From contig JANXPS010000064.1 in NCBI GenBank assembly GCA_025357175.1, positions 1 through 5,106 on the forward strand: a stretch of DNA of 5,106 nucleotides. The letters are read 5' to 3'. The stretch is from Deltaproteobacteria bacterium (GTDB lineage Bacteria; Desulfobacterota; Deferrimicrobia; Deferrimicrobiales; Deferrimicrobiaceae). This document shows positions 1-5,106 of the stretch, one piece after another. Every line of letters starts with the position of its first letter. Position 1 is the first letter of the stretch. Under the pieces are notes generated by a model. That model was not told the DNA's origin. It saw nothing but the letters and a program-made list of their open reading frames with translations, and did no database searches. The translations under genes and the position numbers were made by a program.

Positions 1-118
1 GCCTTCTCCAAAACCTCGACCTCCCCTGGAATCACTCCCGAAACCGCCAAACCATTCGACATGCTCATCCCCAAATCCTCTCTCGCCCTCTACATTAAAC
101 TTCGTGGGGTCGAGTGTC
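1..118. other. Unassigned sequence left of the membrane-protein fragment
   Basis: I recognise no gene here. A minus-strand frame beginning at an ATG at 124-126 stays open to the left edge and would give a Gly-, Glu- and Asp-rich peptide starting MDETLDPTKFNVEG. It lacks a well-placed ribosome binding site, is only about 42 codons long within the window, and resembles no family I know. The plus strand is also open in more than one frame, so openness carries little weight. The sequence does not continue the neighbouring membrane protein in any frame. It could be the edge of another mobile element or of a gene lying mostly outside the window. Confidence 0.3.
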
Positions 119-811
119 TCATCCATGTTGACACAGAGGGATTCCCCATGACACCATTATGGCCAAGCCGATGGAAGGCAAGTACATATAACGATCTGCC
201 ATTCCCTGCGTTCCGGCCTGCTTAAAAAACCCGATCACCGGCACCAGCATCCCGAGGTATAAAAACCATCCCGCGACAAGGTAGGGGCAACGCTTCGCGA
301 AACGAATGACCAGGATCGTGACGATGGAAACCACCAAACCGGCGGCCATAACCTCCATCATATTGATCGCCGTTTCGGGATGTGGATAAAAAATCGAGAG
401 GGAACGGGGGCAGATTGTCTGATAAAGATAATACCCGTAAGACCTCAAAGCGTTTGCGGCACGCGCCCAAAGCGGAATTGCTTCTGAGGAGATTACAGCT
501 CCACCTTCTGTCTGAGCCTTGATCGTAATTGCACTGGAGATGGTCGAAAGCAAGAAGAGAGGTACTTTTTCCAGCACAGGTTTAATAAATGATCTTAGAT
601 ATCCAACGGAAGGATCCGCTTCGACCTTGTGTGTATGAAGACAGAATCGCCGCAGAGGCCAGTAATCGATAAGCAGCAACACAAAAGGAAGCGTCACCGC
701 CATTGGCTTTGAAAGCAGGGATAGGGCAAACCAGAGCAACACAAGCAAATAACGACTGATTTTTTTCTGCTCGAGATACCACCGATAACTCAACATCGAC
801 AAAAGGAAGAA
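119..811 (-). pseudogene. TMTC-like multi-membrane protein, internal fragment truncated by the IS
   Basis: This is a remnant of a large polytopic membrane protein of the bacterial TMTC / TPR-associated membrane family, which are often glycosyltransferase-like integral membrane proteins followed by tetratricopeptide repeats. Family hallmarks are visible: a hydrophobic stretch followed by SKPMAVTLPFVLLLIDYWPL, then SYGYYLYQTICP with SIFYPHP, then GWFLYLGMLVPVIGF, and finally MADRYMYLPSIGLAIMVSWG. At least five hydrophobic segments alternate with short loops. The coding frame runs right to the IS edge: codons 811-803 read FFL, in register with the family's FFLLSxLxY helix, and the frame hits a stop only inside the IS at 821-823. 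A TTG at 800-802 is not credible as a real start. The expected N-terminal half (first helices and catalytic-type loop) is missing, and the C-terminus ends at a TGA (119-121) before the remaining helices and TPRs. The fragment is probably non-functional. The family assignment is from memory of conserved motifs. Confidence 0.8.
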
Positions 812-838
812 TGTCGGTTTTCAGATTTATTCACCCCC
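812..838 (+). repeat. Left terminal inverted repeat of the IS
   Basis: The repeat starts TGTCGGTTTTCAGA and runs into ATTCACCCCC. It matches the reverse complement of 3472-3498 at 22 of 27 positions; the differences are position 4 and positions 15-18. TG at the outer edge fits the IS21 5'-TG...CA-3' rule. The run of eight C at 834-841 starts inside it. Confidence 0.88.
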
Positions 839-848
839 CCCTTTTCAT

Positions 849-864
849 AATCATTCACCCCCCT
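849..864 (+). repeat. Left subterminal repeat L2
   Basis: AATCATTCACCCCCCT is identical over 16 bp to the reverse complements of two copies at the right end (3405-3420 and 3437-3452). It lies 24 bp inward from the similar ATTCACCCCC core of the left terminal repeat. It is likely a second transposase-binding site. Confidence 0.85.
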
Positions 865-869
865 GTTCC

Positions 870-886
870 CCGGTCTGCGTGACCGG
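870..886. repeat. 6-bp perfect hairpin in the left IS end
   Basis: CCGGTC, a 5-base loop TGCGT, then GACCGG form a perfect 6-bp stem. The right arm is part of a 15-base segment (875-889, CTGCGTGACCGGATG) repeated in inverted orientation at 3392-3406. It lies downstream of istB. There is no T-tract on either side, so intrinsic termination is not supported. Confidence 0.55.
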
Positions 887-900
887 ATGAGGGGAGTTTC

Positions 901-922
901 CCGGGGGAAGTTCCTTCCCCGG
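901..922 (-). repeat. GC-rich hairpin just downstream of istB
   Basis: CCGGGG and AA pair with TT and CCCCGG around a five-base loop, with one bulged G. The hairpin lies about 11 bases past the istB stop. On the minus strand it could slow or end transcription, or protect the transcript's 3' end. No U-tract follows, so a classical Rho-independent terminator is doubtful. Confidence 0.4.
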
Positions 923-933
923 TTCTTACCACT

Positions 934-1755
934 TCATCGTTGATTTTGTCCAGTTCGGCGGCGCGGTTTTGCCGTTGCCATTGGTTGTGCCGGTTCGGTT
1001 TCTGCTGCGCGTTTCGGCTTCATTCTCGGCCGGTACGATTCGCCTTCGACTACGAGGTCGTAGGAGTTGCTCGTGAACCGGTCGATGGCGCTCTGGGCAC
1101 GGACCGGGTCGGCGAATGTGGCAAGCCACTCGTCGGGGCCGCGGTTCGAAGTGACAATCATTGAACCGGCGCGATGCCGCTCGGTGAGCAGTTCGTAGGT
1201 GTCGCGGCTCTCGGTGGCGTCCATCCCATCGAGGGCAAAATCGTCGACGATGAGCAGATCGACGGCGATCAGTTTGCGCAGTTCGGCCTCGTGGGAGTTG
1301 TCGAACCGGGCGTGTTTGAGGTTCTTGAGCATCTGGTCGGCCCGCAGGGCGAGGACCGAGTATCCCCGGCGGCAGGCGATGTGGCCAATGGCGTGGGCGA
1401 GGAAGGTTTTGCCGACGCCCACCGGCCCGACGATGGTGGCATGTGCGCAGGTCTCGATGAACCGCAAGGACGCCAGTTCGTTGAGCAGCGTCTTGTCGTA
1501 GTGGATGTTCGCGCTGTCGTCCCAACGTTCGAGGCACATGGCGGGATCCAGCCGCGCCCGCTGGGCGCGGATCGTGGTGGCCTGCCCGTCCCGCCGCGAC
1601 GCCTCGTCGGAGAGCGTCAACAGCAGGAAGTCCTGGTGGGTCATCTGCTGCTGGCGGGCTAGCGTGAGCCGCTCCGGCAGCGTGTCGAGCATGCGCCCCA
1701 GCTTCAGGCGTCGAAGCACGGTCTTTACGTCTTGCGAGATGATCTCTTGCATCAT
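934..1755 (-). CDS. istB: IstB, AAA+ ATPase helper of IS21 transposition
   Basis: The 273-aa protein is the ATP-binding partner of the IstA transposase. IstB family members bind DNA and ATP and assist strand transfer and target choice. An N-terminal region (about 1-95) with helical, basic character precedes the ATPase core. The Walker A motif GPVGVGKT is at 110-117 and the Walker B motif LLIVDD at 168-172, with the acidic pair D171-D172. A sensor-type VTSN lies at 201-204 and AIDRF at 223-227 carries an arginine-finger-like Arg. The C-terminal tail (about 245-273) is rich in Arg, Lys and Pro and probably disordered or DNA-contacting. The start ATG at 1753-1755 overlaps the istA stop as ATGA, and CAAAGGAG (1763-1770) sits 7 bases upstream, so translational coupling to istA is likely. 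A second ATG follows directly (MM). Length is normal for the family and no key residue is missing. Confidence 0.96.
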   Translation of the reverse strand: MMQEIISQDVKTVLRRLKLGRMLDTLPERLTLARQQQMTHQDFLLLTLSDEASRRDGQATTIRAQRARLDPAMCLERWDDSANIHYDKTLLNELASLRFIETCAHATIVGPVGVGKTFLAHAIGHIACRRGYSVLALRADQMLKNLKHARFDNSHEAELRKLIAVDLLIVDDFALDGMDATESRDTYELLTERHRAGSMIVTSNRGPDEWLATFADPVRAQSAIDRFTSNSYDLVVEGESYRPRMKPKRAAETEPAQPMATAKPRRRTGQNQR

Positions 1756-3341
1756 GCAGTGTCTCCTTTGTCGTTCCGGGATGGCCCTCGTTTGGCGGGC
1801 TGCAGGGTGTATTGCGATTTAGGGCGAAGGTATCGGGCGATCGGGATCACGCGGTCCGTGCCGACGGAAGGCGGCGGTGCCGGGCCGTTTTTCAGCGCCC
1901 GCCCCAGGCGCTTCACATCGGCCAAACCAACGGCCAGAGATTTTGTGCACGCCTCCTCCACGCGTGCCGATCCGTAGCGTTTACACAGCCCCAGCAAGGC
2001 AAAGACGCGGCGCATCCGGGTCCACGGGAACGGCCCTTCCAGGAGCGCTTCGGCGAAGCGGCCGACGGCTTCGCCATGCTCCGTCGCCTGCCGCTTCAGG
2101 AAGTCGATGTCGCGCATGGCATAGGCGGCCTGTTCCTTGGGGAAGTCGGACGGGTCCGTGGAGCGCTCCCCCGGCAGCTTGCGGGGATGGACCTTGACCA
2201 GGACGCGGTTGTCGTAGAGGCACACCGTCGTGCGGGTGGCGACCGCTTCCAGCGTCTTGCCGACGAAGACGCGAGGCAGCGAGTACAACGCCTTGGCAAC
2301 GGAGACGTGCTGGTCGCGATGCACCTTCGGCGTCGCCCGCAACGGCACCTCGTAAACGTCCGTCGGAGCCGGTTTCAATGTCGCCTTTTCTTCGGCGCCG
2401 AAGTGCTCAAGCGGGATGCGCTGGGTCGTCGTATGCCGGCGCATCCCGTACTCGTTGGCGCACCACGCAAGCGCCCAGCGGCGGGCGTCCTCCAGCGTGT
2501 GCAGTTTCTCTCCGGCGAAGCAGTCGTCGCGGGTGCTTTGAACCGCACGCTCGACGCCGCCCTTGTCCTGCGGGGAACGAACACGGGTGGGGTCGATGAA
2601 GAAGCCCCGTTTCTGGGCGTACTCCTGGAACGTGAGATTGATCAACGGATCGAGCGGATCCGCGGTCTCCACGATCGCCTTGGTGTTGTCGGGGATGATG
2701 ACGCGGAATATGCCGCCGAAGTATTTCCACGCCTCTTCGCACGCCTCGATGGCGTCGGCAGTGCATTCGGTGAAGACGGGGTAGACGAAGCGGTGGCGGG
2801 TACACACCGAGGTGAAGATGAACGCCTTGAAGCGCCGCCGCTTGCCGTCCTCGCCGGGCTCCAGCATCCCCATCAAGCCGGTGTCGAGCTGAAGTTCCTC
2901 CCCCGGTGCACAGGCGTCCACCGGGATGGTGAGCCGCCGCTTGCCGAAGCCCAGTTCCGAGTAGGCGAAGCGGTGCAGCGTCGGGTACGTGACGTCGATT
3001 CCCTGCCGCAGCAGAAGCTTGCGGATCTTGGTCAGCCGGATGCGGTCCTCGATCAGTTTGGAGATTTTCTCCCGATGCTTCTCGCAGATCGCCCACCCCT
3101 CGCCGTGGGGGCGGCCCGGCCCCGTTCCGAGGACGGCGAGCACCTCCGACAACTTCTCGTCGGTCAGCGCGTCGACGCCTTCCGCGACGCGGAGTCCGCA
3201 ACCCTCTGCGACCTGGATATAGCGGCGGATCGTGTTGCGATCAAGGGCGATCCATCGGGCCATCGCCTTGCGCGAATGGCCCGACAGCCATTGCCTCAAA
3301 ACTTCCTTCACTTCGATCATCGTGACCTCGCGATATGCCAT
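1752..3341 (-). CDS. istA: IstA, IS21-family DDE transposase
   Basis: The 529-aa transposase cuts and joins the IS ends. Residues about 8-45 form a helix-turn-helix-like segment (VLRQWLSGHSRKAMARW, then DRNTIRRYI) expected to bind the terminal repeats. The integrase-like catalytic core follows, with D153 in LQLDTG, D218 in IIPDNTKA and E264 in DKGGVERAVQ, so the DDE triad is complete. A C-terminal basic region ends at the TGA overlapping istB. The start ATG at 3339-3341 (MAYREV) is preceded by GGAGGG (3345-3350) at a short 3-4 base gap. An alternative ATG at 3318-3320 (MIEVKEVL) has GAGG 5 bases upstream and matches where many IstA proteins begin. The upstream in-frame ATG at 3389 lies in the IS-end region and has no such signal. 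Length is within the family range and there are no internal stops. Confidence 0.96.
   Translation of the reverse strand: MAYREVTMIEVKEVLRQWLSGHSRKAMARWIALDRNTIRRYIQVAEGCGLRVAEGVDALTDEKLSEVLAVLGTGPGRPHGEGWAICEKHREKISKLIEDRIRLTKIRKLLLRQGIDVTYPTLHRFAYSELGFGKRRLTIPVDACAPGEELQLDTGLMGMLEPGEDGKRRRFKAFIFTSVCTRHRFVYPVFTECTADAIEACEEAWKYFGGIFRVIIPDNTKAIVETADPLDPLINLTFQEYAQKRGFFIDPTRVRSPQDKGGVERAVQSTRDDCFAGEKLHTLEDARRWALAWCANEYGMRRHTTTQRIPLEHFGAEEKATLKPAPTDVYEVPLRATPKVHRDQHVSVAKALYSLPRVFVGKTLEAVATRTTVCLYDNRVLVKVHPRKLPGERSTDPSDFPKEQAAYAMRDIDFLKRQATEHGEAVGRFAEALLEGPFPWTRMRRVFALLGLCKRYGSARVEEACTKSLAVGLADVKRLGRALKNGPAPPPSVGTDRVIPIARYLRPKSQYTLQPAKRGPSRNDKGDTA
1763..1770 (-). promoter_or_regulatory. Ribosome binding site of istB
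   Basis: On the minus strand this reads CAAAGGAG, ending 7 bases before the istB ATG and lying inside the last codons of istA. It fixes the istB start at 1755. Confidence 0.75.
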
Positions 3342-3344
3342 GTT

Positions 3345-3350
3345 CCCTCC
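3345..3350 (-). promoter_or_regulatory. Ribosome binding site of istA
   Basis: On the minus strand this reads GGAGGG, 3 bases before the ATG at 3341 (4 if only GGAGG is counted). It favours MAYREV as the start over the upstream in-frame ATG at 3389, but does not exclude the ATG at 3320. Confidence 0.6.
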
Positions 3351-3391
3351 AGGCCTTGCCCCGCAAAGGGCAGGCGCAAGGAGGGTCATAC

Positions 3392-3406
3392 CATCCGGTC
3401 ACGCAG
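3392..3406 (-). repeat. Inner inverted repeat of the right IS end
   Basis: On the minus strand this reads CTGCGTGACCGGATG, identical to plus-strand 875-889. Here it directly abuts the C-run of repeat R3. At the left end a 10-11 base stretch (CTGTTCCCCGG-like) separates the two, so one end has gained or lost this spacer. Confidence 0.7.
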
Positions 3407-3420
3407 GGGGGTGAATGATT
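3405..3420 (-). repeat. Right subterminal repeat R3
   Basis: AGGGGGGTGAATGATT on the plus strand is identical to R2 (3437-3452) and to the reverse complement of L2 (849-864). It lies 32 bp from R2. It is a likely IstA contact site and lies upstream of istA, so it could also affect istA transcription. Confidence 0.85.
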
Positions 3421-3436
3421 TGAAAAAGTAGCTTCG

Positions 3437-3452
3437 AGGGGGGTGAATGATT
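3437..3452 (-). repeat. Right subterminal repeat R2
   Basis: This is the same 16 bases as R3. It is 34 bp from the equivalent AGGGGGTGAA of the terminal repeat, giving a roughly regular 32-34 bp spacing (about three helical turns) at this end, against 24 bp at the left end. Confidence 0.85.
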
Positions 3453-3471
3453 ACGAAATAATCAGGTTAAA

Positions 3472-3498
3472 GGGGGTGAAAGGTTCTGAAAACCAACA
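3472..3498 (-). repeat. Right terminal inverted repeat of the IS
   Basis: The reverse complement starts TGTTGGTTTTCAGA and ends TTTCACCCCC, pairing with 812-838. The element ends ...AACA at 3498. Only 31 bases separate it from the stop codon of the next gene. Confidence 0.88.
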
Positions 3499-3529
3499 AA
3501 TCTCTGTCTCGTGAGGAGCAGCGCTGAAA
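3499..3529. other. 31-bp spacer between the IS and the MtrA-like gene's stop
   Basis: I see no terminator hairpin or T-tract here, so any original terminator of the two-gene operon appears to have been separated from it by the IS. Transcription from the operon would run leftward into the right IS end and then istA in the sense direction. Confidence 0.5.
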
Positions 3530-4654
3530 TTATTCGTCCTGGGTGAAGTGTCTACCGGATCGCATGGCATCTTCCGCTCTCCCGAGCTCCCGCCCGAGGT
3601 AGGCGGCATGATCAAGTTGGGAGAGCAGTTCCTTTCGGATCGCAGCGATGTAAAGATCCCGAGCGTTTTCTCCTTCGAGGACGGCGGTCAGGCGGTGGTC
3701 GTTGGCGTAGTGTTCAAGCCGCAACGCCTTCAGTTCTGAAAGAACGTCGATCACGAAATATCCGGCCGGATCGCGCGGTGAGACCGGGAACCCGGATACC
3801 CGCTCCACCAACTGCCGGACGACGATCGTTGCCGAACCCTCTCGGGACACATCAGAAGAAACCTCGATCGTGGATGCAATCGCCAGCACCTCTGACGGGT
3901 CCATGACACCCACATGCGGGATGAGGCTCACCCGGCGTCGAAACGCCTCGATCTCGGCGAGAGTCAGGTTCTGCAACCGGGCCCGCTGTCCGGAAGCACC
4001 CACCACCCGCATTTCGCTATCCACGCCGTTTCTTGAGAGCGCAAGTAGCGATTCGCCGGCCCGGTGGCCCTTCGAGTCGAGTCCGCACAGCAGAAGCCAC
4101 GAGACGGCGGGCGAAGTGACCAGGTTCCCCACCAACCGTTCGATCCCCAGGTTCTCGGTAACCATGCTCCCGACGATAGCCACACCTGTCGGCGCGGCCA
4201 CGGCGACTGCTTCGAAAAGGTCGACGCTGGAGAGGGTGCAGATGGTTCCTTGCGCATTCGGATCTAGAACCCGGTAGTTCCCGGGGAGGGGAGGCCAAGT
4301 GGTATCAATGGGCGGAGGCGCGGTCGCGGAGTCGGTTTTCGTGCTGCAATCGCCCGGACAGGAACAGTTCGGGGATTCACCGACCGGTTGGCGGAACAGC
4401 TCGTTCAGCTCATTGAATGGCGCCACCGGAAGGCAGGGGTCGCATCCCAGACAATCGTGCGGCTGCGCCACCTCGGATCGGGCCATGACCGTATCCAGCA
4501 ATGCCGATTCCGGGAGATCTTCCAACCCCCTCGCCCCAATGTCATCGCGGACCTGCCGGAGCACGTTCAGGTAACAGTGACAGGAAAGGCACATCGGCTC
4601 GTCGCCGACGGCGATCAGTTCCGCGAGGTACGCCGCGATCTTCGTCTTATCCAT
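3530..4654 (-). CDS. MtrA-like corrinoid-binding protein with Cys-rich N-terminus and DUF4346-like C-terminus
   Basis: This 374-aa protein, with no evident signal peptide or membrane helix, has three parts. Residues 1-105 carry three cysteine groups: C22-x2-C25-x-C27, C68-x2-C71-x2-C74 (in DCLGCDPCLP) and C97-x-C99-x3-C103. They may bind metal or an Fe-S cluster. After a Pro-rich linker, residues about 126-255 resemble MtrA, the cobamide-carrying subunit of methanogen methyl-H4MPT:coenzyme M methyltransferase. The resemblance covers NYRVLDPNAQGTICTLSS, TENLGIERLVGNLV, LLLCGLDSKGHRAGESLLAL and NGVD...RVVGA. H197 in KGH aligns with His84 of Methanothermobacter MtrA, reported as a cobalt ligand. 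Residues about 290-374 (DPAGYFVID, LEHY, LDHAAYLGRELGRAEDA) look like the DUF4346 domain, as I remember it. The C-terminal membrane anchor of canonical MtrA is absent. The ATG overlaps the upstream gene's stop (ATGGATAA), so the two are probably co-translated, with AGGGA about 7 bases upstream. No other Mtr subunit is visible, so a role in methanogenesis is unlikely. Corrinoid-dependent methyl transfer is inferred. Confidence 0.8.
   Translation of the reverse strand: MDKTKIAAYLAELIAVGDEPMCLSCHCYLNVLRQVRDDIGARGLEDLPESALLDTVMARSEVAQPHDCLGCDPCLPVAPFNELNELFRQPVGESPNCSCPGDCSTKTDSATAPPPIDTTWPPLPGNYRVLDPNAQGTICTLSSVDLFEAVAVAAPTGVAIVGSMVTENLGIERLVGNLVTSPAVSWLLLCGLDSKGHRAGESLLALSRNGVDSEMRVVGASGQRARLQNLTLAEIEAFRRRVSLIPHVGVMDPSEVLAIASTIEVSSDVSREGSATIVVRQLVERVSGFPVSPRDPAGYFVIDVLSELKALRLEHYANDHRLTAVLEGENARDLYIAAIRKELLSQLDHAAYLGRELGRAEDAMRSGRHFTQDE
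4647..4654 (-). other. Start-stop overlap of the membrane gene and the MtrA-like gene
   Basis: On the minus strand ATGGATAA carries the ATG of the MtrA-like gene and the TAA of the membrane-protein gene, in different frames. Such overlaps usually mean translational coupling and similar product levels, which strengthens the case that the two proteins act together. Confidence 0.75.
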
Positions 4655-5106
4655 TTCCGGTCCCTTCGCACGTCCCTTCGCATCCGCAACCTCGCTTTCG
4701 GTTCAGCAGGCGGACTCCCCACGCCACGGATAGCAGCGTGATGCCGAACATCAGCGGACCGGTGATCTTCGCCCACTTTGCCCCAAGCAGGCCGATGTAG
4801 ATCGGAAGCATGGGAGAGCCGCAACAACCCAGCAGGAAGCATCCCAGCCCGTAGATCGCCCCGGCGGCAGCAACGCCTCCCGCGGCCCCGACGGCGGCTT
4901 TCCTGCGGTTCTCCCGGAAGACGGACAGGGCGAATACCGTAAATCCCCCGGATAGGGCGTACGAAGCGCCCATCCAGAACTTCCCTCCGGTGAAAAAGTC
5001 TCGAAGCCGATCAAACAACGGTGCAGCAACCATTCCCCACCCACCGCATGCGGCGGGCGGATCTGGATGGAATGCAGCCCATCCCGCGTAAGAGATGAAG
5101 ATCGCG
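4647..5106 (-). CDS. Cysteine-containing polytopic membrane protein, 5' end beyond the window
   Basis: I do not recognise the family with confidence. The frame has an ATG at 5031-5033 (128 aa from there), but it stays open without a stop to the right edge. The extra residues (AIFISYAGWAAFHPDPP, then AACGGWG) look like the end of another membrane helix plus a loop, so the real start probably lies outside. From the ATG, hydrophobic segments lie at about 22-38, 47-69, 74-89 and 92-110. Counting from that ATG, a vicinal pair C70-C71 in GCFLLGCCGSPMLPIYIGLLG (C65 also) sits at a helix edge. The C-terminal tail has C116-x-C118-x3-C122 after NRKRG. The CC-then-Pro arrangement and cysteine tail recall mercuric transporters such as MerT/MerF, while SPMLPIYIGLLG also recalls CcdA-type proteins; neither is proven. 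It overlaps the MtrA-like gene by 8 bases (TAA stop at 4647-4649), implying one operon and linked function. Confidence 0.65.
   Translation of the reverse strand, partial: AIFISYAGWAAFHPDPPAACGGWGMVAAPLFDRLRDFFTGGKFWMGASYALSGGFTVFALSVFRENRRKAAVGAAGGVAAAGAIYGLGCFLLGCCGSPMLPIYIGLLGAKWAKITGPLMFGITLLSVAWGVRLLNRKRGCGCEGTCEGTGNG

Larger units (their letters stand above)
812..3498 (-). mobile_element. IS21-family insertion sequence, complete, 2687 bp
   Basis: The element carries the istA-istB pair typical of IS21 elements and is bounded by imperfect inverted repeats that begin TG and end CA (812-838 against 3472-3498, 22 of 27 positions matching). Both ends also hold further C-rich subterminal repeats, a known IS21 trait thought to bind the transposase. 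The length is at the long end of the usual 2-2.6 kb range. Both genes are intact, with ribosome binding sites and catalytic motifs, so the copy may be active. The flanks (AAGGAAGAA on the left, AATCTCTGT on the right) show no 4-8 bp target duplication. The left flank is a broken membrane-protein gene and the right flank is an unrelated intact gene end. This suggests deletion or recombination after insertion. Confidence 0.93.

Noticed and set aside
1..126. A short Gly-rich protein starting at the ATG at 124-126 on the minus strand
   Set aside because: There is no good ribosome binding site, no known family, the frame is cut by the window edge, and several other frames are also open there.
806..816. 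Target-site duplication around the IS
   Set aside because: The left flank AAGGAAGAA and right flank AATCTCTGT share no 4-8 bp direct repeat, also when the ends are moved to GTTTTCAG/CTGAAAAC.
1174..1662. A 162-codon plus-strand open frame
   Set aside because: It is antisense to istB, which has Walker A and B motifs, and has no ribosome binding site or family resemblance.
3342..3389. N-terminal extension of IstA to the ATG at 3389
   Set aside because: The extra 16 residues are encoded in the IS-end leader and lack a ribosome binding site, while a GGAGGG sits before the ATG at 3341.
1812..3431. A 539-codon open frame on the plus strand
   Set aside because: It lies antisense to istA, whose DDE triad and family motifs are clear. 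Its translation is Arg/Ala/Gly-rich with no recognisable domain, as expected for a high-GC shadow frame.
3405..3480. CRISPR-like array or G-quadruplex at the repeated G-runs
   Set aside because: There are only three short, partly degenerate repeats, explained as IS subterminal repeats. The G-runs are about 30 bases apart, too far for a usual quadruplex.
3870..4277. Plus-strand open frames over the MtrA-like gene
   Set aside because: They overlap the conserved MtrA-like domain on the other strand and show no motif of their own.
4647..5033. Calling the membrane protein MerT
   Set aside because: The CC pair and cysteine tail are suggestive, but the frame extends upstream, other residues do not clearly match, and a CcdA-like or unknown family is equally possible.

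Overview
The window reads as a piece of a GC-rich bacterial chromosome, or accessory region, built from three blocks. All convincing genes lie on the minus strand. The bacterial call rests on an IS21-type insertion sequence and a fragment of a bacterial TMTC-like multi-membrane protein. The mix would fit an anaerobic, deltaproteobacteria-like host, but that is only an inference from family distribution.

Block 1 (about 1-811), visibly more AT-rich than the rest, holds an internal fragment of a large integral-membrane protein of the TMTC / TPR-associated membrane family. Its N-terminal part is cut off at the IS boundary (811/812). Its C-terminal part ends early at about 119-133, where family resemblance stops. 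The first ~118 bases show nothing recognisable.

Block 2 (812-3498, 2687 bp) is a complete-looking IS21-family element. It has istA (DDE transposase) and istB (AAA+ ATPase helper) overlapping as ATGA, imperfect 27-bp terminal inverted repeats beginning TG, and several C-rich subterminal repeats. No target-site duplication is visible, and the two flanks belong to different genes. The element therefore probably sits at a deletion or rearrangement junction rather than at a simple insertion.

Block 3 (3499-5106) carries two overlapping genes read leftward. The upstream one encodes a cysteine-containing membrane protein whose open frame continues past the right edge. The downstream one encodes a soluble protein with a cysteine-rich N-terminus, a domain very like the corrinoid-binding MtrA subunit of methanogen methyltransferase (the histidine corresponding to the reported cobalt ligand is present), and a C-terminal domain resembling DUF4346. 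A stand-alone MtrA-like corrinoid protein coupled to a membrane protein with a vicinal cysteine pair is the most interesting content. It could be an uncharacterised corrinoid-dependent methyl-transfer or metal-handling module, but its substrate cannot be read from the sequence.
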